Below are positions 33,905-41,243 of a stretch of 51,098 bases of DNA, in pieces. Source of the stretch: Luminiphilus sp. (GTDB taxonomy: Bacteria; Pseudomonadota; Gammaproteobacteria; Pseudomonadales; Halieaceae); the NCBI GenBank assembly GCA_012270045.1, contig JAAXJC010000045.1:1-51098 (forward strand). Reading direction: 5' to 3'. A program made the translations under genes and the position numbers. A model generated the notes under the pieces. That model was not told the DNA's origin and did no database searches. It was given only the letters and a program-made list of their open reading frames with translations. Numbering within the stretch: position 1 is the stretch's first letter; each line of letters begins with the position of its first letter.

Positions 33905-35347
33905 ATGGCTTCTGGCCCCGGGCGCGTGATACCGGTAAGAAATCCCCGGACCGGTGAGTACGATACCGAGATTCCAGCGGCGGACAGCAGCGCCGTCGCC
34001 GCCTGGGCGGACCAGCTGCGTGCCGCCCAGGGTGCCTGGCTGGCCCGGGGTGCCGCGGGCAGGGCCGCCATCCTGACCCGCTTTGCCGACGAACTGCAGG
34101 CCCAGTTTTCCGATCTCGCTGAACAGCTGTCTGTCGATACCGGTCGGCGCACCTTTGCGCAGTTTGAAGTGGTGCGCGCCATCGAGTTGCTGCGGCACTG
34201 GGCCGAACGGATAGAGACGGAACTGGACGCGATCAATGACTGCGGTCGATCCCAACAGGTGGCGAGCGTCAGTTTCAGCCACGTCGCGATACCCTACGAG
34301 GTGGTCGCCGTCATCAGCCCCTGGAACGTACCGCTGCTGCTGGCGATGATTGACAGCGCACCGGCGCTGGCGGCCGGCTGCAGCGTTTTGTTGAAGCCCT
34401 CTGAAGTGACGCCCCGGTTCATCGCCCCGCTGCAGGCGGCGCTGTCCCGTGTCCCGGAACTGGCGGCGGTTTTCCGTGTTGTCACCGGTGATGCCGAGAC
34501 CGGTCGGGCGATGATTGACCGGGCGGACGCGGTCTGCTTCACCGGCAGTGTGGCAACGGGTCGCCAGGTAGCACGACAGGCCGCCGAGCGCTTCATCCCG
34601 GCCTTTCTGGAACTTGGGGGTAAGGACCCGGCGCTTGTCCTCGCCGACGCCGATCTCGATATCGCCGCCCGGGCAGTGATTCGCAGCGCGGTGGGCATGA
34701 CCGGACAGGCCTGCCAGTCCCTGGAGCGCATCTACTGTCACGCGGACGTCTACGACGCCTTCCTGGCTACACTGCTGGCACAGTTGGACGAACTGTCATT
34801 GACGCTGTCCGAGGACGGCTCGGGGGATATTGCGCCCCTGATCTTCGCCAGTCAGGCGGAGACCATACAGGACCAGGTTGACCAGGCTGTTGCCCGGGGC
34901 GCCAGGGTATTGCGCGGTGGCAACATTATCGAAGCGGGTGGCCTCTGGTATCCACCGACCGTAGTGGTTGATGTCAGCCAGGACATGGCCCTGATGCAGG
35001 AGGAGACCTTTGGTCCGGTGATTCCCGTGCAGCGGTTTGAGGACCTTGACCAGGCCGTGGCGCTGGCTAATGACTCGGTTTTTGGGCTGTCGGGTGCAGT
35101 ATTTTCAAGAAACGCGGACACGGCAGCGTCCGTCGCCAGTCGCCTGCAGGTGGGTGCGGTCAGTATCAACGATGCCTCATTGACCGGCGTTGTGAACGAT
35201 GTCGAGAAGAACAGCTTTCGCTTGTCGGGCATGGGTGGTTCCCGGATGGGACCCGCCGGGCTGACCCGATTTTTGCGCAAGCGCGCGCTGCTGTTCCAGG
35301 AGGGTGAGCCCGCGTCGGTGGGGTTGTTCGCGGATCCGCCGGTCTAG
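33905..35347 (+). CDS. NAD(P)-dependent aldehyde dehydrogenase
   Basis: The 480-residue product starts at the ATG one base after the lyase stop. Key sites are present: VISPWNVPL (oxyanion Asn), LLKPSEVTP (cofactor Lys), FTGSVATG (NAD loop), FLELGGKDP (general-base Glu) and GQACQSLERI (catalytic Cys). ETFGPVIPV and an FGLSGAVFS segment follow. It oxidises an aldehyde to an acid, perhaps a semialdehyde formed in the pathway. Its final four bases overlap the convergent flavoprotein gene. Confidence 0.92.
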   Translation: MASGPGRVIPVRNPRTGEYDTEIPAADSSAVAAWADQLRAAQGAWLARGAAGRAAILTRFADELQAQFSDLAEQLSVDTGRRTFAQFEVVRAIELLRHWAERIETELDAINDCGRSQQVASVSFSHVAIPYEVVAVISPWNVPLLLAMIDSAPALAAGCSVLLKPSEVTPRFIAPLQAALSRVPELAAVFRVVTGDAETGRAMIDRADAVCFTGSVATGRQVARQAAERFIPAFLELGGKDPALVLADADLDIAARAVIRSAVGMTGQACQSLERIYCHADVYDAFLATLLAQLDELSLTLSEDGSGDIAPLIFASQAETIQDQVDQAVARGARVLRGGNIIEAGGLWYPPTVVVDVSQDMALMQEETFGPVIPVQRFEDLDQAVALANDSVFGLSGAVFSRNADTAASVASRLQVGAVSINDASLTGVVNDVEKNSFRLSGMGGSRMGPAGLTRFLRKRALLFQEGEPASVGLFADPPV

Positions 35348-37326
35348 AGTCCTGCGGCGACCCGGTAGGCCTCCCGGGTGGTCGCCAGCAGGGAGCGTGG
35401 TGCCCTGCAGTCACCAATGGTGCGTACGTCCAGGCCCTCATCCTGTAACGGCTTGAGCAGTTGGTCGTTCGGGACTCGACTGCTGGCGTGGGTCAGAGCC
35501 ACCACATCCTGCAACAGGGTCACCTCGCCTGAATAGACATTTCGCACGGCAAGCTCGGCTTGCTCCAGGGGATCCAGGCTGTGGGGCTCAACGTTGCACA
35601 GTAGGGCAATCCCCAGATCGTGCAGCCGCTGGTAAATGCCCTGGCGGTTGATCAGCGACACGTCGTGGGCGATTCGCTCGCGACTGGTAACGATGGTGAC
35701 AGCAGAAAAGCGGGCAGCGAACAGCTCCGCCGCCGCATAAGTCAGTTCGGTGTGATCCTGGTCGACAATAATTAGCCGGCCCTCGGTGATATCGCTGCGA
35801 TTCAGCAACTGGTTCGCCAACTCCCGTATGCCCGGTACCAGACCCGCCTCGGCCCAGTCATCGCCCAGCCAGTGCGGGACAGTCGCACGGGCACCTGTCG
35901 CCAGCAGGGTGATATCGGGCTGGCAAGCCAGAATATCCTGCAGGGTTGCCTGCCGGCCGAGTTCGAAACGGACCCCGAGTCGTGTGGCAGTAAGGTACTG
36001 GTAGTCATAGACGCTGGACAGGTTCTCACCACCGGGTAGTTGGGCATGCAGGCGGGTCTTGCCGCCGGGGTTGTCGTGGTCGCCAAGAACCGTCACCCGG
36101 TGACCCCGGCGGGCTGCGGTCAACGCGGCCTCCAGGGCGGCGACGCCGGTGCCTACAATCGCGACGTGTTTGCTGCTGGCGATTTGTACGGGCTGCCAGT
36201 CGTGTTCATCGACTTCCCCGACCCTTGGATTGTTGTCACATTCCAGCCCGGCGCCATCGATGATGCTGCGCCAGCAGGTATTACAGGACACGCAATAGCG
36301 GATGTCGGCCTCCCGACCCTGCTGGCTTTTGCGGGGAAACGCCGGGTCGGTGATCAGGGGCCGGCCCAGGAAAACCACATCCGCCGACCCGTCGGTGAGC
36401 GCCGTCTCGCACTCGTTCGGGTCGGTCAGGTAGCCGATGGCACCGCTGGCCACGGCCGGAGCAGCTTGGCGCAGTGTTTTGATATGTTCCAGATAGGGAT
36501 GCCGGTCACCGTGGGCATCGGGCAGGTGCTTGTACAGTGAGCGCGCGTGGGCACCCCAGACCCAGGTCCAGCAATCGAACACTCCCTGAAGCTGGCCCAG
36601 GCGGCCGGCGATGTCTTGGGCCATAGGCAGATCGATGCCCCCCGGTACGCCGTCGTCACCGGGCAACTTGAGGCTGATGATAAAGGGCTGCGGGCATTCG
36701 TTACGAATAGCTGCGACCAGTTCCCGCAGGAATCGGGTTCGGCCCTCGAGGTCCCCGCCGTATTCGTCCTGCCGGTGGTTGGACCAGGGCGAGAGAAACT
36801 GGTGAAAAAGGTGTCCGTGGCCGGCCGAAATTTCAACGCCGGCGAAGCCGGCCCGGCTCAGGCGCCCACAGCCCCGGGCCCAGTCTTCGATCATGTCATT
36901 GATTTCAGCGCTGGACAGTACCGAGGGCACGGTCCAGCTCAGATCGTCGGGCAGGGCCGATGCGCCCACCGCGCTGTCGTTGCGACCGACGGCATGACGG
37001 CCGCGACCTGAATCCTGAACCTGCCCCAAAATCTCAGCGCCCTCACGGTTCACTGTTTCAGCAACCCGCTGCAGGGCATCGAATTCCCGGTCGTCCCACA
37101 CCCGCAGTCGCGAGGGAATCCGGTTGTGGGCGGTCATCGCCAGGGGCTCGGTGATGATGGCCGCCGCGCCCCCCGCAGCCCGGGACCGATAGTAGTTCAG
37201 CAGCTTCTCGGTGGGCAGGCCCTGGCTGACGTATTTGGTGACAATGGACGCATGGATAATGCGATTTCTCAGTTGAACACCGCCCAGTTCAATGGGGCTG
37301 AACAGAGTCGGGTAGGTGTCGGTCAC
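35344..37326 (-). CDS. NADH:flavin oxidoreductase, FadH/trimethylamine-dehydrogenase-like
   Basis: This 660-residue three-domain flavoprotein has an old-yellow-enzyme TIM barrel at about 1-340, with the catalytic-type loop GHGHLFHQFLSPWSNHRQDEYGG. A 4Fe-4S site follows, CVSCNTC...C with C-x2-C-x2-C-x11-C spacing, near 345-365. An FAD/NAD-binding part starts VAIVGTGVAALEAALTAARRG. Relatives reduce dienoyl-CoA or enones, or oxidise amines. It is the third gene of the operon starting with the second methyltransferase and may process the methylated product or an unsaturated intermediate. Confidence 0.9.
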   Translation of the reverse strand: MTDTYPTLFSPIELGGVQLRNRIIHASIVTKYVSQGLPTEKLLNYYRSRAAGGAAAIITEPLAMTAHNRIPSRLRVWDDREFDALQRVAETVNREGAEILGQVQDSGRGRHAVGRNDSAVGASALPDDLSWTVPSVLSSAEINDMIEDWARGCGRLSRAGFAGVEISAGHGHLFHQFLSPWSNHRQDEYGGDLEGRTRFLRELVAAIRNECPQPFIISLKLPGDDGVPGGIDLPMAQDIAGRLGQLQGVFDCWTWVWGAHARSLYKHLPDAHGDRHPYLEHIKTLRQAAPAVASGAIGYLTDPNECETALTDGSADVVFLGRPLITDPAFPRKSQQGREADIRYCVSCNTCWRSIIDGAGLECDNNPRVGEVDEHDWQPVQIASSKHVAIVGTGVAALEAALTAARRGHRVTVLGDHDNPGGKTRLHAQLPGGENLSSVYDYQYLTATRLGVRFELGRQATLQDILACQPDITLLATGARATVPHWLGDDWAEAGLVPGIRELANQLLNRSDITEGRLIIVDQDHTELTYAAAELFAARFSAVTIVTSRERIAHDVSLINRQGIYQRLHDLGIALLCNVEPHSLDPLEQAELAVRNVYSGEVTLLQDVVALTHASSRVPNDQLLKPLQDEGLDVRTIGDCRAPRSLLATTREAYRVAAGL

Positions 37327-37338
37327 GGAGTGGTCGGC

Positions 37339-37671
37339 TCAGCCGCCGGTGGCGTCGGAGCCCGGGGGATTTTCATCGGGGATGGGGCTGGCATCCCCGG
37401 CGTTGCCCAGCTGCGCGAGCACTGTTTGGATCAGGCGCTCCCGGCTGGCAGCGAGTTCGGCCTGTTCCCCGTCATCGGGTTCATAGCTTTCAATGGCGTC
37501 GCTGATATCCAGGCCCTGTTTTGCCAATACCCGCTCGGCCAGGTACAGCCGTTCTTTCACCGCAGATATCTCCGCGGTCAGGCGCAACACACAGCTCAGC
37601 AGTTCATCGACCCCGTCAGCATCAAAAAACCGATGCCGTTGGCCGCGGCGTTTTCTGGGAATCTGTCGCAT
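37339..37671 (-). CDS. Small coiled-coil protein paired with methyltransferase, copy 2
   Basis: This 110-residue protein begins with a basic stretch (MRQIPRKRRGQRH), then FFDADGVDELLSCVLRL, a long amphipathic helix with an ERLYLAERVLAKQGLDI segment, an ESYEPDDGEQ linker, and a C-terminal proline-rich acidic tail. It matches the plan of the product at 7342-7632 and, like it, follows a methyltransferase gene (gap 9 bases). No known family is recognised. It may be an obligate partner of the methyltransferase. Confidence 0.65.
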   Translation of the reverse strand: MRQIPRKRRGQRHRFFDADGVDELLSCVLRLTAEISAVKERLYLAERVLAKQGLDISDAIESYEPDDGEQAELAASRERLIQTVLAQLGNAGDASPIPDENPPGSDATGG

Positions 37672-37680
37672 GGCCGGCTC

Positions 37681-38862
37681 CTAGGCCTTCCAGGCGCCAA
37701 AGCCGTACCAGCGGGTTCCTTTGGGGTCCATACGGCCGGTCAGGGTGTCAAAGGTATTGTCGCCGGCGAGGGCGGCTTTGAAGGCCTCCTCTCCAACGAA
37801 GGTATAACGGGGCATCGTCGCTTCGATGAAATCCCCGTCGCGGAAGCCGGCGTCAGTCAGCAACTTGCGATAGTCCTGGCGTCTGAAGGTGCCGTAGTAG
37901 GGCTCGTTGTTGTAGTAGGTATCCCAGTTCATATAGAAATTTTCATAGTCGGGCATGGCGTCCATGGGCGGCAGCTCCATCTGCCACAGCACGCCGCCGG
38001 GCTTGAGCACCCGGTAGGCCTCACGCAGGTAGGCCTGAATATCTTTCAGCGGTAGCTCGTGCATGAACATGGAGGAGAACACCACATCAAACTCGCCGTC
38101 ACCGAATTCCAGCTCCGTTGCGTTCATCTGCCGAAAGTGTACGGGGATACCCATGGACTGGGCCCGGGCATGGCCATAACGCAGCACCGGTGCGGCGACG
38201 TCAATGGCGTGCACCTCGGCGTCGGGGAAGGCCGTCGCCCAGGGCAGGGTGTTGTGGCCAATGGTGCAGCCGCAGTCAAGAATCCGGTCGGGTTTGAATT
38301 CGGGGTAGGCGAGTCGGATGTAATTGGCCAGCGTGCTGCCGATGTCGTTGAGTTCCTGACCGAACTGGCCGAAGGCAAACACCTCGATGGAGTTGTCGTA
38401 TACCGCTCCTGCGCACAAATCCTGGTCCTGGTATTCGGCGTGGTAACTGCCGGGCGCCAGGTGCACGTCGATGCCGGTAACATTGACCGGCAGGTCCAGT
38501 TCGGGGTGGAGGGTCAGTGTGCCGCCGCAGTCCGCCGCCGGGTTGTGCTCATTCAGTGCCTGGCGATTGCGATCGACGGCGTCGCTGACCACATCGAACA
38601 CCATTTCCTGGGCCGCTGTGCGCACGCTGCTGTAGGCCTTGAAAGGAAACTCGCCGCGCAGTGCCCGATGAATCTTCTCGGGCTCGCCCAGTTTATCGCC
38701 CCGTTTGGCGTGTTCCGGTGCGACGGCGCCTTCGAAATGGTCCCGAAGTCCCGCTGACATCTGTTGCAAAACGTGCGAGCGCAGGCTCGATACAAACGCT
38801 CTTCTCGCCCGGTCTTCCTGGGTCAGCGGGATACCCATACCGTGCTCATGGGATCGGTGCAT
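37681..38862 (-). CDS. SAM-dependent methyltransferase with unusual N-terminal domain, copy 2
   Basis: The 393-residue protein is a full-length paralogue of the product at 7638-8813. Motif I is ILDCGCTIGHNTLPW, followed by VHAIDVAAPVLRYGHARAQSMGIPVHFRQ, DVVFSSMFMHELP and YRVLKPGGVLW. The N-terminal 190 residues (with PFKAYSSVRTAAQEMVFDVV matching FKWYSSLRCTAQELVWQST in copy 1) are of unknown fold. The gene is divergent from the HapK-like/SDR pair, with an operator-like element between, and heads the operon MT, small protein, flavoprotein. Retention of two copies suggests two methyl-transfer steps or two substrates. Confidence 0.85.
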   Translation of the reverse strand: MHRSHEHGMGIPLTQEDRARRAFVSSLRSHVLQQMSAGLRDHFEGAVAPEHAKRGDKLGEPEKIHRALRGEFPFKAYSSVRTAAQEMVFDVVSDAVDRNRQALNEHNPAADCGGTLTLHPELDLPVNVTGIDVHLAPGSYHAEYQDQDLCAGAVYDNSIEVFAFGQFGQELNDIGSTLANYIRLAYPEFKPDRILDCGCTIGHNTLPWATAFPDAEVHAIDVAAPVLRYGHARAQSMGIPVHFRQMNATELEFGDGEFDVVFSSMFMHELPLKDIQAYLREAYRVLKPGGVLWQMELPPMDAMPDYENFYMNWDTYYNNEPYYGTFRRQDYRKLLTDAGFRDGDFIEATMPRYTFVGEEAFKAALAGDNTFDTLTGRMDPKGTRWYGFGAWKA

Positions 38863-38896
38863 GCGGCGCTCCTGTCGCTGTGGTCAACAGCCACTC

Positions 38897-38909
38897 ATGT
38901 TATGTTGTC
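38897..38909. promoter_or_regulatory. Operator-like element upstream of the second methyltransferase
   Basis: ATGTTATGTT (38897-38906), identical to the left arm of the inverted repeat at 17955-17964, followed by GTC. It lies about 35 bases from the methyltransferase start and 84 bases from the HapK-like gene start. Confidence 0.5.
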
Positions 38910-38992
38910 GACTCCCGAGTATCGCATAAACTGAAACCGGCTGTTGATGCCCTTCCGGCTCACAACAGCTTCCAGTGGGAGGCCGGTCACTT

Positions 38993-39304
38993 ATGACAAC
39001 AATAGTAGTGCTCTTTAACCTGAAGCCCGAGACCGTACTCGAAGACTATGAGAGCTGGGCACAAACGGTGGATATACCCAATGTGCGCAGGCTGCCCGGA
39101 GTGTCCGGATTCCAGGTGCTCGCCGCCCGGGGTCTGTTGAACGGCGATCCCGAGGTGCCGTACTCCCACGTGGAGCTCATCGAAGTCGATGATATGGAAG
39201 CCTTCAGGGGGGCGGTGGGCACACCTGAAATGCAGGCTGTCGCTGCCCAGTTCCAGGCCTACGCCCTGAACCCCGTCTTTATGGTGACCGAGCCGCTGGC
39301 ATGA
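38993..39304 (+). CDS. Small dimeric alpha/beta-barrel protein, HapK (REDY)-like
   Basis: The ATG at 38993, with GGAGG upstream, gives 103 residues: MTTIVVLFNLKPETVLEDYESWA, then VDIPNVRRLPGVSGFQVL, then YSHVELIEVDDMEAF. This matches by memory the HapK/REDY-like family, a ferredoxin-fold dimer first named from a prodigiosin gene cluster, whose members otherwise have no assigned reaction. A GTG at 38975 is a less likely start. It overlaps the SDR gene (ATGA). Confidence 0.7.
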   Translation: MTTIVVLFNLKPETVLEDYESWAQTVDIPNVRRLPGVSGFQVLAARGLLNGDPEVPYSHVELIEVDDMEAFRGAVGTPEMQAVAAQFQAYALNPVFMVTEPLA

Positions 39305-40104
39305 AGGGCCTGGCGGGCAAAGTCGCCCTGTGCACCGGTTCCGGGCGCCCGGGGGGGCTGGGCCACGGCATACTGACACGCTTGGGCGACGCCGGTTGTC
39401 GGCTGGTGGTCACCGATTTGGCTTCGGTGCTGGCGCCCGATGATGATGGCGCCGCCAATGCCGTTGTTGCTGATCTGCAGGCCAAAGGCTACCCGGTGCT
39501 GTCAGTCCCCTGTGACATCAGCAGCGAAGACTCTGTGGTTGCGGCTGTTGGCACCGTGATGGCTGAGTGGGGTCGGCTCGACATTGTGATCAACAATGCG
39601 GCGATCGGTGATGTCATCTGCCCGCTGCCCGAGCTGGATTTTGCGGACTGGCAGCGGGTGATTGCGGTCAATCTCTCCGGCGCCTTTCTCATGACCCGAG
39701 AGGCGGGCAGGGTGATGTCAGAGGGTGGCAGTGTCATCAATATTGCCAGTCAGGCAGCGAAGACCGGGTTTCGGCAAATGGCGCCCTATGTGGCGTCCAA
39801 GCACGGCATGATCGGTCTGACCCGGACCTCCGCGATCGATCTGGCGCCGCTGGGTATCCGGGTTAATGCGGTATGTCCAAACCACGTCACCACCGCAATG
39901 GGTAAGGCCCAGAGCGAGTATTTTTCTGCCCTGCGCGGCTTGAGTGCCGAGGACTATCGGGCGGGAATCGCGGAGCGTGTGCCCCTTGGCCGGGTGGGGC
40001 AGCCCGGGGATACCGCTGCCGCAGTGGCATTTCTGGCCTCTGACGAGGCGACCTTTATCACCGGCGAGGCGCTCAACGTCAGCGGTGGCGAGGAAATGCA
40101 CTGA
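39301..40104 (+). CDS. Short-chain dehydrogenase/reductase (SDR), copy 2
   Basis: This 267-residue protein has the cofactor loop TGSGRPGGLG (12-21), NNAA at about 98-101 in place of the usual NNAG, and catalytic S150, Y163 and K167 (YVASK). Its C-terminus is EALNVSGGEEMH. It closely resembles the SDR at 11633-12463, including the unusual GRPGGLG loop and end. It is coupled to the HapK-like gene, and its last 26 bases overlap the convergent DUF1643 gene. It is probably the last member of the catabolic regulon. Confidence 0.92.
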   Translation: MKGLAGKVALCTGSGRPGGLGHGILTRLGDAGCRLVVTDLASVLAPDDDGAANAVVADLQAKGYPVLSVPCDISSEDSVVAAVGTVMAEWGRLDIVINNAAIGDVICPLPELDFADWQRVIAVNLSGAFLMTREAGRVMSEGGSVINIASQAAKTGFRQMAPYVASKHGMIGLTRTSAIDLAPLGIRVNAVCPNHVTTAMGKAQSEYFSALRGLSAEDYRAGIAERVPLGRVGQPGDTAAAVAFLASDEATFITGEALNVSGGEEMH

Positions 40105-40549
40105 GTTGGCAGGTCCCCGCCGAGTACAGGGGGTGCCGCGGATGGCCCGCCCGGGTGACATCGATGCACAGGGGCCTGTCGATCATGGCCAGCACAAACT
40201 GGTCCCGGTCCTGATAGCTGCCGTGATTGCCCCAGGCGACGACCACCGGGTCGCCGGACCCGGTAACCCTGCGCAGCCAGTAATTGTTTCTTGGCCCGAT
40301 CGGATCCTCGGCCCGTTTAAGCTCAGCGGGCCGGGGTGTGCGCCAGGCAAACAAATTGACCACCGTGACGGCTCCGAAGCCCCAGTCCCGGGCAAAGCCA
40401 ATGACCCGGCGCAGGGTGGCATCGTCCCTGCGGGCGTCGGCGCTTGAGGGGTTCAAGCCAACCAGCGTCACCCCGGGCAGCGTGCTCCACTGCCGCTTCA
40501 ACCAGTATCGGTAGCCGCCACAGCGGGAAAAGCCGGCACTGCGTTGCAC
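40079..40549 (-). CDS. DUF1643 family protein
   Basis: This 156-residue protein matches the DUF1643 pattern: YRYWLKRQW, TLVGLNPSSADARRDDATLRRVIGFARDWGFGAVTVVNLFAWRTP, then DPIGPRNNYWLRRV and VVVAWGNHG. Members are about 150-170 residues, widespread, and of unknown function. It overlaps the 3' end of the SDR gene by 26 bases on the opposite strand and is not clearly part of the catabolic cluster. Confidence 0.88.
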   Translation of the reverse strand: MQRSAGFSRCGGYRYWLKRQWSTLPGVTLVGLNPSSADARRDDATLRRVIGFARDWGFGAVTVVNLFAWRTPRPAELKRAEDPIGPRNNYWLRRVTGSGDPVVVAWGNHGSYQDRDQFVLAMIDRPLCIDVTRAGHPRHPLYSAGTCQLSAFPRHR

Positions 40550-40676
40550 CCTGGGACTACGCCCCAGATGTCTGACAACGGTTGGCAGGGCGGGCTACAC
40601 TGCCGGGACCAAGGTCCACGGCTCCAGTGGAAACCATCACTGCAAACAGCGCCAAAAGAAGTTTGAGGTCATCGCC

Positions 40677-41138
40677 ATGGAAGCCATTGTCGATCAGTTT
40701 TACACCGCCATTCGCACGGGAGCTACAGAACAGCTGTACAACATCATACATGAGGACTTTGTCCTGACCTGCCCAACCCGGGACCACGTGTTGTCGGGTG
40801 TTTATCAGGGTAAAACCCGTTTTTTCAATGATGTTCTGCCCCACGTATTCGGCTGCGTGGAGTCGACGGCCATGGTCTTCTGCGCTGATCACAGGGTTGT
40901 GTGCCGGGCCGGGGACGTGGTTGTCGCCCTGGCCCAGAATGAGGGCTTTGCCCGTGGGGGTGGCCCCGAATACAACCAGGTCTACGTCCATATCTTCCGT
41001 GTGCTGGATGGACAGGTTCGCAGCCTGGTCGAGGTTTTTGATACGGCGCTGGCGGATAGGGCGCTGTGGGGTGATGTCGCGGATCTGGCACCGGATGAAC
41101 CCTTTTCCCTCGCTGGTCTCGCCGCTCAGGGGTTCTAA
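40677..41138 (+). CDS. SnoaL/NTF2-like protein
   Basis: This 153-residue cytoplasmic protein has the NTF2-like order: helix MEAIVDQFYTAIRTG, TEQLYNIIHEDFVLTCPTRD, GVYQGKTRFFNDVLPHVF, then VYVHIFRVLDGQVRSLVEVFDTALADRALW. The DxxxxxRxLW ending is common in SnoaL-type ketosteroid-isomerase-like proteins. The function may be binding or isomerisation. No operator-like element is visible in its upstream region, and it stands alone between DUF1643 and the oxidoreductase operon. Confidence 0.8.
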   Translation: MEAIVDQFYTAIRTGATEQLYNIIHEDFVLTCPTRDHVLSGVYQGKTRFFNDVLPHVFGCVESTAMVFCADHRVVCRAGDVVVALAQNEGFARGGGPEYNQVYVHIFRVLDGQVRSLVEVFDTALADRALWGDVADLAPDEPFSLAGLAAQGF

Positions 41139-41243
41139 ACCTGCGCTTTTGGGAAAGCCGTCAAAAGATGTGTTTACTCACCTTTTTTTCTGACAGCCAA
41201 TGTGTCAAGTTGTAGTTGGGGGAAGATAAAAAGAAGTAGTGCT

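Noticed and set aside
33722-34741. Long minus-strand open frame over the aldehyde dehydrogenase gene (339 residues)
   Set aside because: The plus strand encodes an intact aldehyde dehydrogenase with all catalytic motifs; the antisense product is arginine/glycine-rich with no motif.
41145-41158. GCTTT-TGGG-AAAGC hairpin before the oxidoreductase operon, considered as a terminator
   Set aside because: The stem is only five base pairs and the T-run is about 30 bases further on, so it is too weak to call.
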